From: RUG14121 sp964533935
Lineage (GTDB): Bacteria > Bacillota_I > Bacilli_A > RF39 > UBA660
NCBI GenBank assembly: GCA_964533935.1
Contig: CAZHOG010000001.1
Coordinates: 103,640-167,639 of the forward strand
Direction of reading: 5' to 3'
Length of the DNA: 64,000 bases
The position numbers and the translations under genes were made by a program. The notes below the pieces were generated by a model. The model was not told the DNA's origin. It saw only the letters and a program-made list of their open reading frames with translations, and did not search any database. Of this stretch, positions 8,709-18,133 are shown one piece after another; position 1 is the first letter of the stretch, and every line of letters begins with the position of its first letter.

Positions 8709-8736
8709 AAAAAAAGGAATTTACAATAGTAAATTC
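8709..8736 (-). terminator. Terminator after polC
   Basis: GAATTTAC (8717-8724) pairs with GTAAATTC (8729-8736) around AATA. Seven Us follow on the minus strand. It lies directly beyond the polC stop. Confidence 0.8.
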
Positions 8737-11700
8737 TTAAAATAAACTTAATTGACTGCTTTCAGGCATTCCATCAAACATTCCTATAGTTCTTAATTTT
8801 TCTACTGTCGTTTGATTTACTTTTCCTCTTAATTGAAAGTCTTCAACACTATAAAAAGGTTTAATATTTCTTTCTTCAATAATTTTACTTGCTACAGCAT
8901 CTCCAAGACCATCTAACGCTCTAAATGGTGGAATCAATACTGTCTTATCATCTTCATCTATAGTAAAATTCTTAGCATCACTTTTTTGAATATCAATTTT
9001 AGCAAATTTAAATCCACGAGCTGTTGCTTCTAAAGCAAGTTTTAATGTTTCTAATACAGATGATTCTTTATTAGTTGCATCATAACCTTTAGCAATTATT
9101 TCAACCATTTTATTTTTAATAGCATCATGTCCCTCACACATTGCATCTAAATCAAAATCATCAAATCTAGTAGAAAAATATGAAGCATAATATTCTGCTG
9201 GATAATGAACTTTAAAATAAGCAATTCTAAATGCACTTATTACATAAGCAGTTGCATGGGCTTTTGGGAACATGTATTTAATTTTTTGACATGATTTAAT
9301 AAACCATTCTTCAATACCATAATCTTTTAATTCTTGGGCAAATCCTTGCCATGTTTCAGGATCTTTACTTGCTTTTCCTTTACGAACAAATTCCATTATT
9401 TTAAATGCTTTTAATGGAGGAACGCCATTATACATTAGATAAACCATAATATCATCACGACATCCAATAACTTCACTAAATGGAACAACATTATTTTTAA
9501 TTAATTCTTGAGCATTCCCTAACCAAACATCAGTACCATGAGATAATCCAGATATTTTAATTAATTCTGCAAATGTTTTAGGTTTTGTATCAAGTACTAA
9601 TTGAATAGTAAATGGTGTCCCAAATTCTGGAACTCCAAGTGTTCCCGTTTCATTCATAATATCATCTTTAGTAACCCCTAAAGCTTTAGTTGAACTAAAT
9701 AAAGACATTGTAGGTTTATCATCCAATGGAACTGTTGTAACATCCATTTTAGTTAAATCTTGAATCATACGAAGTTGAGTTGGATCTGTATGTCCTAAAA
9801 TATCAAGTTTTAATACATCTTGATCAATAGCATGGTAATCAAAATGTGTTGTTCTCCATGCAGATGTTGGGTCTTCAGCTGGAAACTGGAATGGCGTAAA
9901 ATCATAAACATCCATATATCCAGGAATAACTACAATTCCACCTGGATGTTGGCCAGTGGTCCTTTTTACACCAGTACAACCTTTAGCAAGTCTTTCAATT
10001 TCTAAATTACGAAGCATTATATTTTTATCTTCACAATATCCTTTTACAAAACCAAAAGCTGTTTTTTCAGCAACGGTACCTATAGTTCCAGCACGATAAA
10101 CATTATCTACACCAAATAATACTTTTGTATATTCATGAGTAGCAGCTTGGTTTAAATCTGAGAAGTTCAAATCTATATCTGGTACTTTATCAGCATTAAA
10201 TCCTAAGAATGTTGCAAATGGAATATCTTGACCATCTTTTAACATATTAGTACCACAATTAGGGCAAGTTTTATCAGGTAAATCAAATCCACTTGAATAT
10301 GTTGCCCCTAATGCTTTACCTTCATCGTCTTCAAAAATACTCTTCTTACAATTTGGACATCTATAATGAGCAGCTAATGAATTAACTTCAGTAATCCCCA
10401 TCATATTGGCAACAAATGAAGAACCTACACTACCACGAGAACCAACTAAGAAACCATCATCATTACTTTTCTTAACTAGTTTTTGAGCAATTAAATAAAT
10501 AACATCAAATCCTCCACCAATGATACCACCAAGTTCTTTTGCAACCATTTTATCAATATCTTCACTATTCGATTCAGGATTTTTTCTAACTATGTCAGAT
10601 TTTACTAATTCTCTTACAGCATCAAATCCAGCAATTATTGTATCATGAACACTTTGATAGATTTCATTTGCTTTTTCTTCATCAGACAAATTAGGTTTTT
10701 CAATATCTATTTTATCTTTCAAAGCATTATATACGCAATCTCCATATAATTCCTTAGCAATACGTTCTTCTATGTTATGTGGAAGAGGTTCACCATATAA
10801 ATCTTTAGCTTTTGTATATACTAAATCAGTAACTGTTTCAATAGACTTTTCTATCTTAGGAGAGAATGGAATTCCTCCAGTATCAATAATAACTTCTATT
10901 TCTTCTACACTATCAGCTATTTTATTTGTATTAGTAACTACTATTTCATATGCTTGTTCTTCTCCTAAAAAACTAAAAGCATCAAGCATTTCTTGAGTAG
11001 TCATGAATTTCATATCAGGAACATCTACACCTGGGCGATTAAGCGGATGTAATTTTCCATTTGTTTTTTGATGAACAATTATATCACGATAAATTTTATC
11101 TTCACTACGAAGATTATGAACATCGCCAGTTGCTACAACAATTTTACCAGCGGCTTTTGCAACACGAATAATCTTTTTCAAGTGTTGTTGCAATTCAAAT
11201 TCAGTTTTAAATCCACTTGATTCCATTTGTAGTAAATGAGTCATTGCACTAATAGGTTGTACTTCAATATAATCATAGAATCTCATCATATTTGATAATT
11301 CTTCATCATCTTTTGTTTTAGCTGCTTCAAATATTTCACCATTAACACAACCACTACCAAATAAAATTCCTTCATGATATTTATTCATTTCTTTCCTTGG
11401 TAACTTAGGTTGACTATTTCTAAATAAATAAGTAGTATTTGCAGCACTTATTATTTTAAATAAATTTTTTAATCCTACTTTATTTTTAGCAATAGCAGTC
11501 ATATGGAATGGTATAGAGAATTTTATTAAATCATCAGTATTAACTTCTTCAACTATATCGTTAGTTGTTTCAATATTTCTTCCATCCAATATTTGACACA
11601 TTTTATAAAAACATTTAGCTGTTCCTTCAGCATCATAATCTGCTCTATGGTGCTCATCTTCGTTCCACTCAACTTTATATTTTCTTACTAAAGTAGATAA

Positions 11701-13305
11701 CTTATGGTTTGACCATTCTGGATTTAGCATTCTAGCCATTCCCATAGTATCAACAACGGTTGTTTCAAATTTATCAAAATTATATTTATTACATGCACAT
11801 GAAACAAAACCTATATCAAATTTTGCATTATGAGCAACCATTGGAGCATCAGCAGCCCACTCTAAAAATCTTCTAGTAACATTTTCTTCAGTATCTTTAT
11901 CAGCAAGCATTTCATCAGTAATACAAGTCAATTCTGTTATCTTTTTAGGTAAAGGTCGATTTGGATTAATTAGTTCATCAAATCTATCACTAATAACTCC
12001 ATTTTTAATTTTTACAGCACCTATTTCGATCATTTGATCATTGCCTACATAAAAACCAGTAGTTTCTGTATCAAATACAACAAATTCATCTTCTAATAAA
12101 TTATAAGATTTATTATGATTAAATACTATATCAACATCATCATTAACAATATTTAATTCAGTACCATATAATCCCTTGAATTTATCTTTTTCTTCTTTTC
12201 CTTTGTTATAAGAAGTTATTGTAGAAAAAGCAATTGGAAAAGCTTGGCAACCATTATGATCAGTTATTGCAACAGCTTTATGACCCATTTTAATAGCATA
12301 ATCAACTAAATCTATAGTATGTTTATTTAGATCAAGTCCAACAACACTATCCATCATACTCATCATTGTATGAGCATGTAACTCAACTCGCTTTTCTTCT
12401 GCTTCATCTTTTATTATTGTATCTTTTGAATCAATAGGTTCCATACTTCTAATTGCTAAAACTAATTCACGAGAAAATTTATCAAATTCAACATTTCCAG
12501 AAAATCTATACCATTTTCCTTCTTTAACTTGTTTATCAACTGCTTTGTATTCAGCTTTATCTTTTTTAAATATTTTTGCTAAGATACTATTAGTTTTATC
12601 ACTAATTTTTAATGTAATAATATTAATAGTGTCTCTTTCCATATTTTCTTTACCAAAAATATATGCTTCAATAATTATATTTTTAGCATCACCCATGATA
12701 TTAGCTATATTAGTTGTATCACCATCAAGATGTCTTCCTAAAATCATACTGCTACCAGTTGTTTCAACCGGAGCTACATGATTAACAGTTTCTTGTTGTT
12801 TCTTAATTTCATTAATTATTGATTCATTTTTTTCTTTATTAAGCGTAGAAGTAATTTCATATTCATTAAAACCATAAGACAACAATTTATTTTTTATATT
12901 TTTACTCTCTTTTAAAAATAATTCTTCTTCATTTTTTGATCCAACTTCAATAGAAATAATATCATCATCTATTTTAATTTCTGAATCTTTAATACCAATC
13001 AAAGATGGTCTTTTATCAATTAATTTATCAACTAATTTTTTAGTATATTCTAAAACATTATCTTCACTAATATTATTATAATGCATTTTAACAACGCATT
13101 TAGCTTCACCATTGATTCCTTTACTTGCACATGCAAAAAGGCTTTCAATTGCGTTAAAATTTATGACATAATCATTAACTAAATTCACTTCAAATAATTC
13201 TTCTTTTTTTCTTAAAACAACTTTTAATACTTTAGCATCTTTAAAATCATTATTTATATCGCTAAAACTAATGCTTTTAAAAAATCTTTCTAATTCATTA
13301 TTCAT
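8737..13305 (-). CDS. polC: DNA polymerase III alpha subunit, PolC type
   Basis: Main replicative polymerase of low-GC Gram-positives, 1522 residues (B. subtilis PolC is about 1437). In order: N-terminal domains to about 220; an OB fold at about 220-300; the PHP domain (RVELHAHTMMSMMD) interrupted by a DEDDh 3'-5' proofreading exonuclease (VVFDTETTGFYVG ... HNAKFD ... HRADYDAEG); a four-cysteine zinc finger (CPNCKKS ... CPNCGT); and the palm with PDIDLNFS. The protein ends in QLSLF, a sliding-clamp-binding motif. Unlike the companion DnaE, the PHP histidines and exonuclease residues are present. It is a single-gene unit with an extended -10 box upstream. Confidence 0.96.
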   Translation of the reverse strand: MNNELERFFKSISFSDINNDFKDAKVLKVVLRKKEELFEVNLVNDYVINFNAIESLFACASKGINGEAKCVVKMHYNNISEDNVLEYTKKLVDKLIDKRPSLIGIKDSEIKIDDDIISIEVGSKNEEELFLKESKNIKNKLLSYGFNEYEITSTLNKEKNESIINEIKKQQETVNHVAPVETTGSSMILGRHLDGDTTNIANIMGDAKNIIIEAYIFGKENMERDTINIITLKISDKTNSILAKIFKKDKAEYKAVDKQVKEGKWYRFSGNVEFDKFSRELVLAIRSMEPIDSKDTIIKDEAEEKRVELHAHTMMSMMDSVVGLDLNKHTIDLVDYAIKMGHKAVAITDHNGCQAFPIAFSTITSYNKGKEEKDKFKGLYGTELNIVNDDVDIVFNHNKSYNLLEDEFVVFDTETTGFYVGNDQMIEIGAVKIKNGVISDRFDELINPNRPLPKKITELTCITDEMLADKDTEENVTRRFLEWAADAPMVAHNAKFDIGFVSCACNKYNFDKFETTVVDTMGMARMLNPEWSNHKLSTLVRKYKVEWNEDEHHRADYDAEGTAKCFYKMCQILDGRNIETTNDIVEEVNTDDLIKFSIPFHMTAIAKNKVGLKNLFKIISAANTTYLFRNSQPKLPRKEMNKYHEGILFGSGCVNGEIFEAAKTKDDEELSNMMRFYDYIEVQPISAMTHLLQMESSGFKTEFELQQHLKKIIRVAKAAGKIVVATGDVHNLRSEDKIYRDIIVHQKTNGKLHPLNRPGVDVPDMKFMTTQEMLDAFSFLGEEQAYEIVVTNTNKIADSVEEIEVIIDTGGIPFSPKIEKSIETVTDLVYTKAKDLYGEPLPHNIEERIAKELYGDCVYNALKDKIDIEKPNLSDEEKANEIYQSVHDTIIAGFDAVRELVKSDIVRKNPESNSEDIDKMVAKELGGIIGGGFDVIYLIAQKLVKKSNDDGFLVGSRGSVGSSFVANMMGITEVNSLAAHYRCPNCKKSIFEDDEGKALGATYSSGFDLPDKTCPNCGTNMLKDGQDIPFATFLGFNADKVPDIDLNFSDLNQAATHEYTKVLFGVDNVYRAGTIGTVAEKTAFGFVKGYCEDKNIMLRNLEIERLAKGCTGVKRTTGQHPGGIVVIPGYMDVYDFTPFQFPAEDPTSAWRTTHFDYHAIDQDVLKLDILGHTDPTQLRMIQDLTKMDVTTVPLDDKPTMSLFSSTKALGVTKDDIMNETGTLGVPEFGTPFTIQLVLDTKPKTFAELIKISGLSHGTDVWLGNAQELIKNNVVPFSEVIGCRDDIMVYLMYNGVPPLKAFKIMEFVRKGKASKDPETWQGFAQELKDYGIEEWFIKSCQKIKYMFPKAHATAYVISAFRIAYFKVHYPAEYYASYFSTRFDDFDLDAMCEGHDAIKNKMVEIIAKGYDATNKESSVLETLKLALEATARGFKFAKIDIQKSDAKNFTIDEDDKTVLIPPFRALDGLGDAVASKIIEERNIKPFYSVEDFQLRGKVNQTTVEKLRTIGMFDGMPESSQLSLF

Positions 13306-13340
13306 TATGTCACTTCTTTCTCGATGTTTTCCTAATCTTT

Positions 13341-13349
13341 ATTTTATCA
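13341..13349 (-). promoter_or_regulatory. Extended -10 promoter element for polC
   Basis: Minus-strand TGATAAAAT about 36 bases before the polC ATG, immediately after the dnaE terminator. No clear -35. Confidence 0.4.
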
Positions 13350-13365
13350 TAATATTATAAATTAA

Positions 13366-13394
13366 TAAAAGATAATTAAGCTAATTATCTTTTA
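13366..13394 (-). terminator. Terminator after dnaE
   Basis: TAAAAGATAATTA (13366-13378) pairs perfectly with TAATTATCTTTTA (13382-13394) around AGC. The right arm includes the end of dnaE. Confidence 0.8.
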
Positions 13395-16296
13395 TTTTTC
13401 TAATACTAATAACATTTATTTGATATTTATCAAATCTTTTTGCAACTTTGCCAGTTATCTCATACAATGCTTTTATTTCTATATTGTCTATTTTTTTCAT
13501 AACACTATTAAATAAAACATAAGTCGCTTCACCAGTTTCATCGCTTGCACTAACAAATGCCATATCTTCATTACTTTTTGTTTTAATAGATTTAACATTT
13601 TCTATTAATACCACTGTTTTAATTATTTTATTAAAACAGTTACTTATAAATTCATGTTTTATTATATCTTTTTCATTATATTTGCTTGATGGATGATTAG
13701 AAATATAAAAACCATAAGATATTAATTCTAAATATCTTAATTCATCTAAAGAATATTCTTCTTTAATTACAATCTCTGGTTTTTCGATAAATTCTTCATC
13801 TAAATCAGCAGCCAATGAAGCATAATTAATTACAATATCAAGATTTTCAATTAATGTCTTTTTATTTATATTAAATGAAGCAAAAACAGAGGCATTTATT
13901 AATGTACTAATTATTTTACTATTAATACCAGTTTTATAAATTCTTTTAGTAAAATCAATAAAATCTAAATATTTATTCTTTTGTCTTTCAATCAAAATAT
14001 TATTTACAGTATTCTCACCAATATTTTTAATTACTCCAAAAGGCATTTGAATATTATTATTTTTGACATAATATAATTTTTCACTATTATTTATATCTGG
14101 AGATAATATTTTAAATCCCAATTTCTTTGCTTCTTGCATATATTCTTTTGTTTTTGATTCACTACCAATGACATTATTCAACAGACTTGCATAAAAATAA
14201 TTTGAGAAATATTTTTTTAAATATGCCATCTGGTATCCAATAAATGCATAAGCAACTGAATGTGATTTATTAAAACCATAATTAGCAAACTTCGAAATCA
14301 TATCATATATTTTAATAGCGAGTTCTTTTGAATAATTATTATTAATTGCTTTTTCAATGAATATATTCTTTTCTTTCTCGATAATTTCTTTTTTCTTCTT
14401 ACTCATTGCTCTACGAATATTATCAGCTTCTGCAAAAGAATAGCCACCTATTTTAACTAATATTTGCATAATTTGTTCTTGATAAATAATAATTCCATAA
14501 GTTTCTTTTAATATATTCTCTAAATCAGGATGAATATAATCAATTTTTTCTTTTCCATATTTTCTTCTTATAAATAAATCTATATTTTCCATTGGTCCTG
14601 GTCGATATAAAGCTATTGCAGCGGTTAAATCTTCAAATTTAGATGGTTTTAATTTTTGTAAAAAATTAACCATCCCATTACTTTCAAACTGAAATATTCC
14701 AATAGTATTTCCATTTTGAAACAATTTTAAGACTCCATCATCATTTAAATCAATGTTATTTAAATTCAATTTCTTAGAAGTATCTTTTTCAATAGAGCCT
14801 AAAATTCCAGCAATGGTAGTTAAATTTTTAATAGCAAGAAAATCCATTTTTAAAATACCCAAGTCTTCTAAATATTCCATTGTTACACCAGTAAATTTTT
14901 CATTATCGTTAATACAAATAGGAATAATGCTATCAAGTTTTTCACTACAAATAACTACACCTGCTGCATGAGAAGAAATATTTCTTTTTAAATCTTCTAA
15001 TTTTAAACTGATTTTATATACTTTTTTTAATTCTTCATTATTATTTAACATTTCTTTAACTTTAATATTATTTAAATTCTCTTTCAAAGTTAATTTTGAA
15101 TCAATTAAAGATATAAAATTATCAACAATTCTTTGTTCAACATTTAAACATTTTGATATAGTTCTTAAAACTAAACGAGATTTTAATGTACCAAATGTCA
15201 TTATGCCTGCCACATTATCATGATTATATTTATCTTTAACATAATCAACAACAATATCTCTTTTAGTATTTTCAAAATCAATATCAATATCTGGCATTGT
15301 AACTCTTTCAGGGTTTAAAAATCTTTCAAATAGTAAATTATATTTAATAGGATCAATATCTGTTATTCCTAAAGTATAACTTACTAATGAACCTGCAGCA
15401 CTACCTCTTCCTACGCCTACCAAAATACCATTTTTTTTAGCAAATAAAACATAATCATAAACTATTAAAAAATAGTCAACAAACCCCATTTTTTTAATTA
15501 CATTTAATTCATAGTCTAATCTTTCTTGATAAGTTTTATTTATGTTTCCATTTAATCTTCTATTAAGACCTTTATTAGTTAATTGAACTAAATGACTATA
15601 TGAATCAACATTTGCATCATATTTTGGAATATAATTTTTATTTTTAGGAATATTAATATCAATTTTATTAGCAAACTCTTCTTTTATTTTTAATTCTTCT
15701 ATTGTTATATTTTCTTCATAAACATTATTTTTATAATCATTAAATTCTATTTCGTTATATATTTTGCCTGTTCTAATTAAAAATAAATAATTTAAATATT
15801 TAGCATCATTTTCTGATAAAGATTTAATATTATTTATTCTTATTACTCTTTTATCCATTATTAATGCATTCTTTTTTTCAGAATCACTATTATAAGTAAT
15901 ATACATATCTTTATAAATACTATTAATATCTTTATATAAATCCATACTTTCATATGGTAATAAAGCTATTATATCTGATGCATATAATTCTAAATCTAAT
16001 AAAGAAATATTTCTTTCTTGAATAATAGTATTAATTTTCAATAAATTTTGATATCCATCATAGTTTTTAGCATACAAATAAATATGATTATTATCTAGTA
16101 TAATATCTAATCCTATTAAAGGTTTAATATTATTTTTTTTACAATTATTATAAAAGCACATAACTCCAAATAAATTTTCATCACATATACCACAAGTTTT
16201 AATATCGTGATTATTACAGTAATCCATTAAATCATTAATCTTAATCATACTTTTTAATAAAGAATAATCTGAAGTTATTTTTATTGGAAAATTCAT
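13381..16296 (-). CDS. dnaE: DNA polymerase III, DnaE type
   Basis: Second replicative polymerase of Bacilli, thought to extend RNA primers before hand-over to PolC; 971 residues, somewhat shorter than the usual 1100. The ATG at 16296 is chosen for AGAGGTGAT six bases upstream; an ATG at 16317 precedes that site. The palm has GVGRGSAAGSL and PDIDIDFEN (catalytic Asp residues). HhH and OB-fold regions follow to about residue 970. Odd: the N-terminal PHP domain reads FPIKITSDYSLL where active or ancestral domains have HxxVHS/T-YSLL, so both histidines of the first metal motif are gone. No proofreading domain. It is a single-gene unit. Confidence 0.94.
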   Translation of the reverse strand: MNFPIKITSDYSLLKSMIKINDLMDYCNNHDIKTCGICDENLFGVMCFYNNCKKNNIKPLIGLDIILDNNHIYLYAKNYDGYQNLLKINTIIQERNISLLDLELYASDIIALLPYESMDLYKDINSIYKDMYITYNSDSEKKNALIMDKRVIRINNIKSLSENDAKYLNYLFLIRTGKIYNEIEFNDYKNNVYEENITIEELKIKEEFANKIDINIPKNKNYIPKYDANVDSYSHLVQLTNKGLNRRLNGNINKTYQERLDYELNVIKKMGFVDYFLIVYDYVLFAKKNGILVGVGRGSAAGSLVSYTLGITDIDPIKYNLLFERFLNPERVTMPDIDIDFENTKRDIVVDYVKDKYNHDNVAGIMTFGTLKSRLVLRTISKCLNVEQRIVDNFISLIDSKLTLKENLNNIKVKEMLNNNEELKKVYKISLKLEDLKRNISSHAAGVVICSEKLDSIIPICINDNEKFTGVTMEYLEDLGILKMDFLAIKNLTTIAGILGSIEKDTSKKLNLNNIDLNDDGVLKLFQNGNTIGIFQFESNGMVNFLQKLKPSKFEDLTAAIALYRPGPMENIDLFIRRKYGKEKIDYIHPDLENILKETYGIIIYQEQIMQILVKIGGYSFAEADNIRRAMSKKKKEIIEKEKNIFIEKAINNNYSKELAIKIYDMISKFANYGFNKSHSVAYAFIGYQMAYLKKYFSNYFYASLLNNVIGSESKTKEYMQEAKKLGFKILSPDINNSEKLYYVKNNNIQMPFGVIKNIGENTVNNILIERQKNKYLDFIDFTKRIYKTGINSKIISTLINASVFASFNINKKTLIENLDIVINYASLAADLDEEFIEKPEIVIKEEYSLDELRYLELISYGFYISNHPSSKYNEKDIIKHEFISNCFNKIIKTVVLIENVKSIKTKSNEDMAFVSASDETGEATYVLFNSVMKKIDNIEIKALYEITGKVAKRFDKYQINVISIRKIKDN

Positions 16297-16316
16297 AATA
16301 TCACCTCTTATAATCA

Positions 16317-16325
16317 ATTATATCA
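16317..16325 (-). promoter_or_regulatory. Extended -10 promoter element for dnaE
   Basis: Minus-strand TGATATAAT about 20 bases before the preferred dnaE ATG. A start there would place the ribosome site in a short 5' leader. Confidence 0.5.
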
Positions 16326-16354
16326 TAAATATAATTAGATATTTGTTATATTAT

Positions 16355-16383
16355 TTGACTTTATTTCAAAATTATAGTAAAAT
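16355..16383 (+). promoter_or_regulatory. Promoter of rpmB
   Basis: TTGACT, 17-base spacer, TAAAAT on the plus strand, 35 bases upstream of the rpmB ATG. It is divergent from the dnaE promoter. Confidence 0.8.
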
Positions 16384-16417
16384 CTTTAAAGGAAAGCGAA
16401 AGTTGAGGTGACCAATA

Positions 16418-16579
16418 ATGGCAACAAAAGTAACAAAAAAGAAACCTTTATCTGTTAACTTAAGAAGTAAAGCATGTAATGCAACAAAAAGCAGACAAAA
16501 ACCTAATTTACAAAAGAAAACTATTGATGGTAAACAAGTAATCATAAGTGCTAGAGAAGCAAAAACATTAGCTAAATAG
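16418..16579 (+). CDS. rpmB: Ribosomal protein L28 (bL28)
   Basis: A 53-residue protein translating as MATKVTKKKPLSVNLRSKAC and onward. The L28 signatures are all present: KKPLSVN near the start, the NATKSRQKPNLQKK core, and the C-terminal ISAREAKTLAK, matching VSARALRTIKK in other bacteria. L28 is a large-subunit protein near the E site. It is shorter than the usual 60-78 residues and has no paired cysteines for zinc, so it is the C-minus paralogue type. GAGGTGA precedes the ATG. It stands alone, with its own consensus promoter and terminator, on the opposite strand to its neighbours. Confidence 0.9.
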   Translation: MATKVTKKKPLSVNLRSKACNATKSRQKPNLQKKTIDGKQVIISAREAKTLAK

Positions 16580-16582
16580 TAT

Positions 16583-16613
16583 AAAGTGAATGCAAAAGCA
16601 ATTCACTTTTTTT
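16583..16613 (+). terminator. Terminator after rpmB
   Basis: AAAGTGAA-TGC pairs with GCA-ATTCACTTT (one bulged A) around AAAA, followed by a run of seven Ts on the plus strand. Confidence 0.85.
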
Positions 16614-16620
16614 CTTGTTT

Positions 16621-16665
16621 AAAATAAAAACCAGTTAGTCTTAAACTAAACTGGTTTTTTATTTT
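16621..16665 (-). terminator. Terminator after rpe
   Basis: A long imperfect palindrome (AAAATAAAAACCAGTT-AGT / ACT-AAACTGGTTTTTTATTTT) overlaps the end of rpe. It can stop minus-strand transcription and back up the rpmB terminator. Confidence 0.75.
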
Positions 16666-17297
16666 CTTAACGAATTAATTCTTTCTTCATAATTTTCATG
16701 TTCACAAATATATGAACCACTTACAACAATATCTACTCCACTTTTTTTAGAACGTAATGCAGTATATTCATTTATACCACCATCTACACTTATTAAATAG
16801 TTGTATTTTTTATTGTACTTTAAATCTTTTAAATCTTCAACTTTATCTAACATATCAAGCATAAATCTTTGGCCACCAGCCCCAGGTTCAACAGTCATAA
16901 CAAGTACTAAATCTATATCATCTAAATAATCCATTATATAAGATAAATCAGTAGCTGGTTTAATAGCTAAACCAGCTTTTATATTATTATCTTTTAATAA
17001 TTTGATTATTTTTTTTATATCACATTTACTTTCTAAGTGAAAAGTAACCATTTCAGGTTTTAATTCTAATAATTTATTTATGTAAATATCTGGTTCATAT
17101 GTCATCAAATGAATATCTAAAGGTTTTTTTGTTTGTTTTAAATCATTTATTACATTATCAATAATAATATTATTCTTAGGAACAAACAAACCGTCCATTA
17201 AATCTACATGAATATAATCAGCACTACTTTTATCAATTAAATTAATAGTACTTTTTCTGTCAAAAATACTGCTTAAATATGAAACTGAAATCTTCAT
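16659..17297 (-). CDS. rpe: Ribulose-phosphate 3-epimerase
   Basis: TIM-barrel metalloenzyme of the pentose phosphate pathway that interconverts ribulose 5-phosphate and xylulose 5-phosphate; 212 residues. Catalytic and metal motifs are present in order: HVDLMDGLFVP, DIHLM, MVTFHLES, TVEPGAGGQRF and ISVDGGIN. GGAGG precedes the ATG. It directly follows rsgA, as in B. subtilis (prpC-prkC-rsgA-rpe), so the operon order is ancestral. The product is close to usual length with no anomalies. Confidence 0.95.
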   Translation of the reverse strand: MKISVSYLSSIFDRKSTINLIDKSSADYIHVDLMDGLFVPKNNIIIDNVINDLKQTKKPLDIHLMTYEPDIYINKLLELKPEMVTFHLESKCDIKKIIKLLKDNNIKAGLAIKPATDLSYIMDYLDDIDLVLVMTVEPGAGGQRFMLDMLDKVEDLKDLKYNKKYNYLISVDGGINEYTALRSKKSGVDIVVSGSYICEHENYEERINSLRK

Positions 17298-17305
17298 AAA
17301 TCCTC

Positions 17306-18133
17306 CTATAATTTAGAAATAAAACTTAAATAATCATTGTATCTTGTTTTTAATATTTCTTGTTTTTCAACTGCATTTTTTACATTACAGTTTCTCTCTT
17401 TAATATGATTACAATCTTTATACTCACAAAGATAATTATCAAATTCTATAAAACTTTTTTTGATTTCCTCTTTTGTAAAATTATTTAAATCTAGGGAAGA
17501 AAATCCTGGAGTATCAGCTACATAGAATTTTTTTATTTCAAATAATTCTACGTGTCTAGTTGTATGTTTACCACGGCCTAAGCTTTGAGAAATCTCTCCA
17601 GTTTTTAAATTCAAATTTTTATCTATTTTATTCAAAAGAGAACTTTTTCCGGCACCTGTTTGGCCAGTAAAAACTACTACTTTATCTTTTAAATAAGAGC
17701 ATAATTTATTAACTTTTTTATTTGTAGTAACTTTATAACCTATTTTTTTATAATAAGCCATTATTTTTTTCAATTCTTTAAATTCTTTTTTACCTAATAA
17801 ATCAATTTTAGTAAAACAAATAATTGGTTCTATTTTATTTAATAATACCAAGCTTATCATTTTATCTAATAAATTAAAAGATAACTCTGGTTGCTTAACA
17901 CTTGTAACAATTACAGCACTATCTACATTAGATATTAATGGTCTTTCAAGAGTATTTTTGCGAGGTAAAATATCAATGATATAACAATTTTTGCAATCAA
18001 TTATGCATTTATCTCCAACAGTTGGTGTAATCTTATCATTTCTAAATTTACCTCTAGCACGGCACTCATATACTTCATTATTTATTTTAACACTATAAAG
18101 ATTACTAATGATTTTAATTATTTGACCTTCCAT
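17306..18133 (-). CDS. rsgA: Ribosome small-subunit-dependent GTPase RsgA (YloQ)
   Basis: Circularly permuted GTPase that checks late 30S maturation and releases after GTP hydrolysis; 275 residues. An N-terminal OB fold (to about 65) precedes the permuted G domain: G4 FTKID, then G1 GQTGAGKSS, then G3 DTPGF. The C-terminal zinc knuckle CEYKDCNHIKERNC fits C-x4-C-x-H-x5-C exactly. Its ATG abuts the prkC stop (TAAATG) without an independent ribosome site, so it is probably coupled to prkC. In B. subtilis the neighbouring PrkC phosphorylates RsgA, which gives the gene order a functional meaning. Confidence 0.95.
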   Translation of the reverse strand: MEGQIIKIISNLYSVKINNEVYECRARGKFRNDKITPTVGDKCIIDCKNCYIIDILPRKNTLERPLISNVDSAVIVTSVKQPELSFNLLDKMISLVLLNKIEPIICFTKIDLLGKKEFKELKKIMAYYKKIGYKVTTNKKVNKLCSYLKDKVVVFTGQTGAGKSSLLNKIDKNLNLKTGEISQSLGRGKHTTRHVELFEIKKFYVADTPGFSSLDLNNFTKEEIKKSFIEFDNYLCEYKDCNHIKERNCNVKNAVEKQEILKTRYNDYLSFISKL

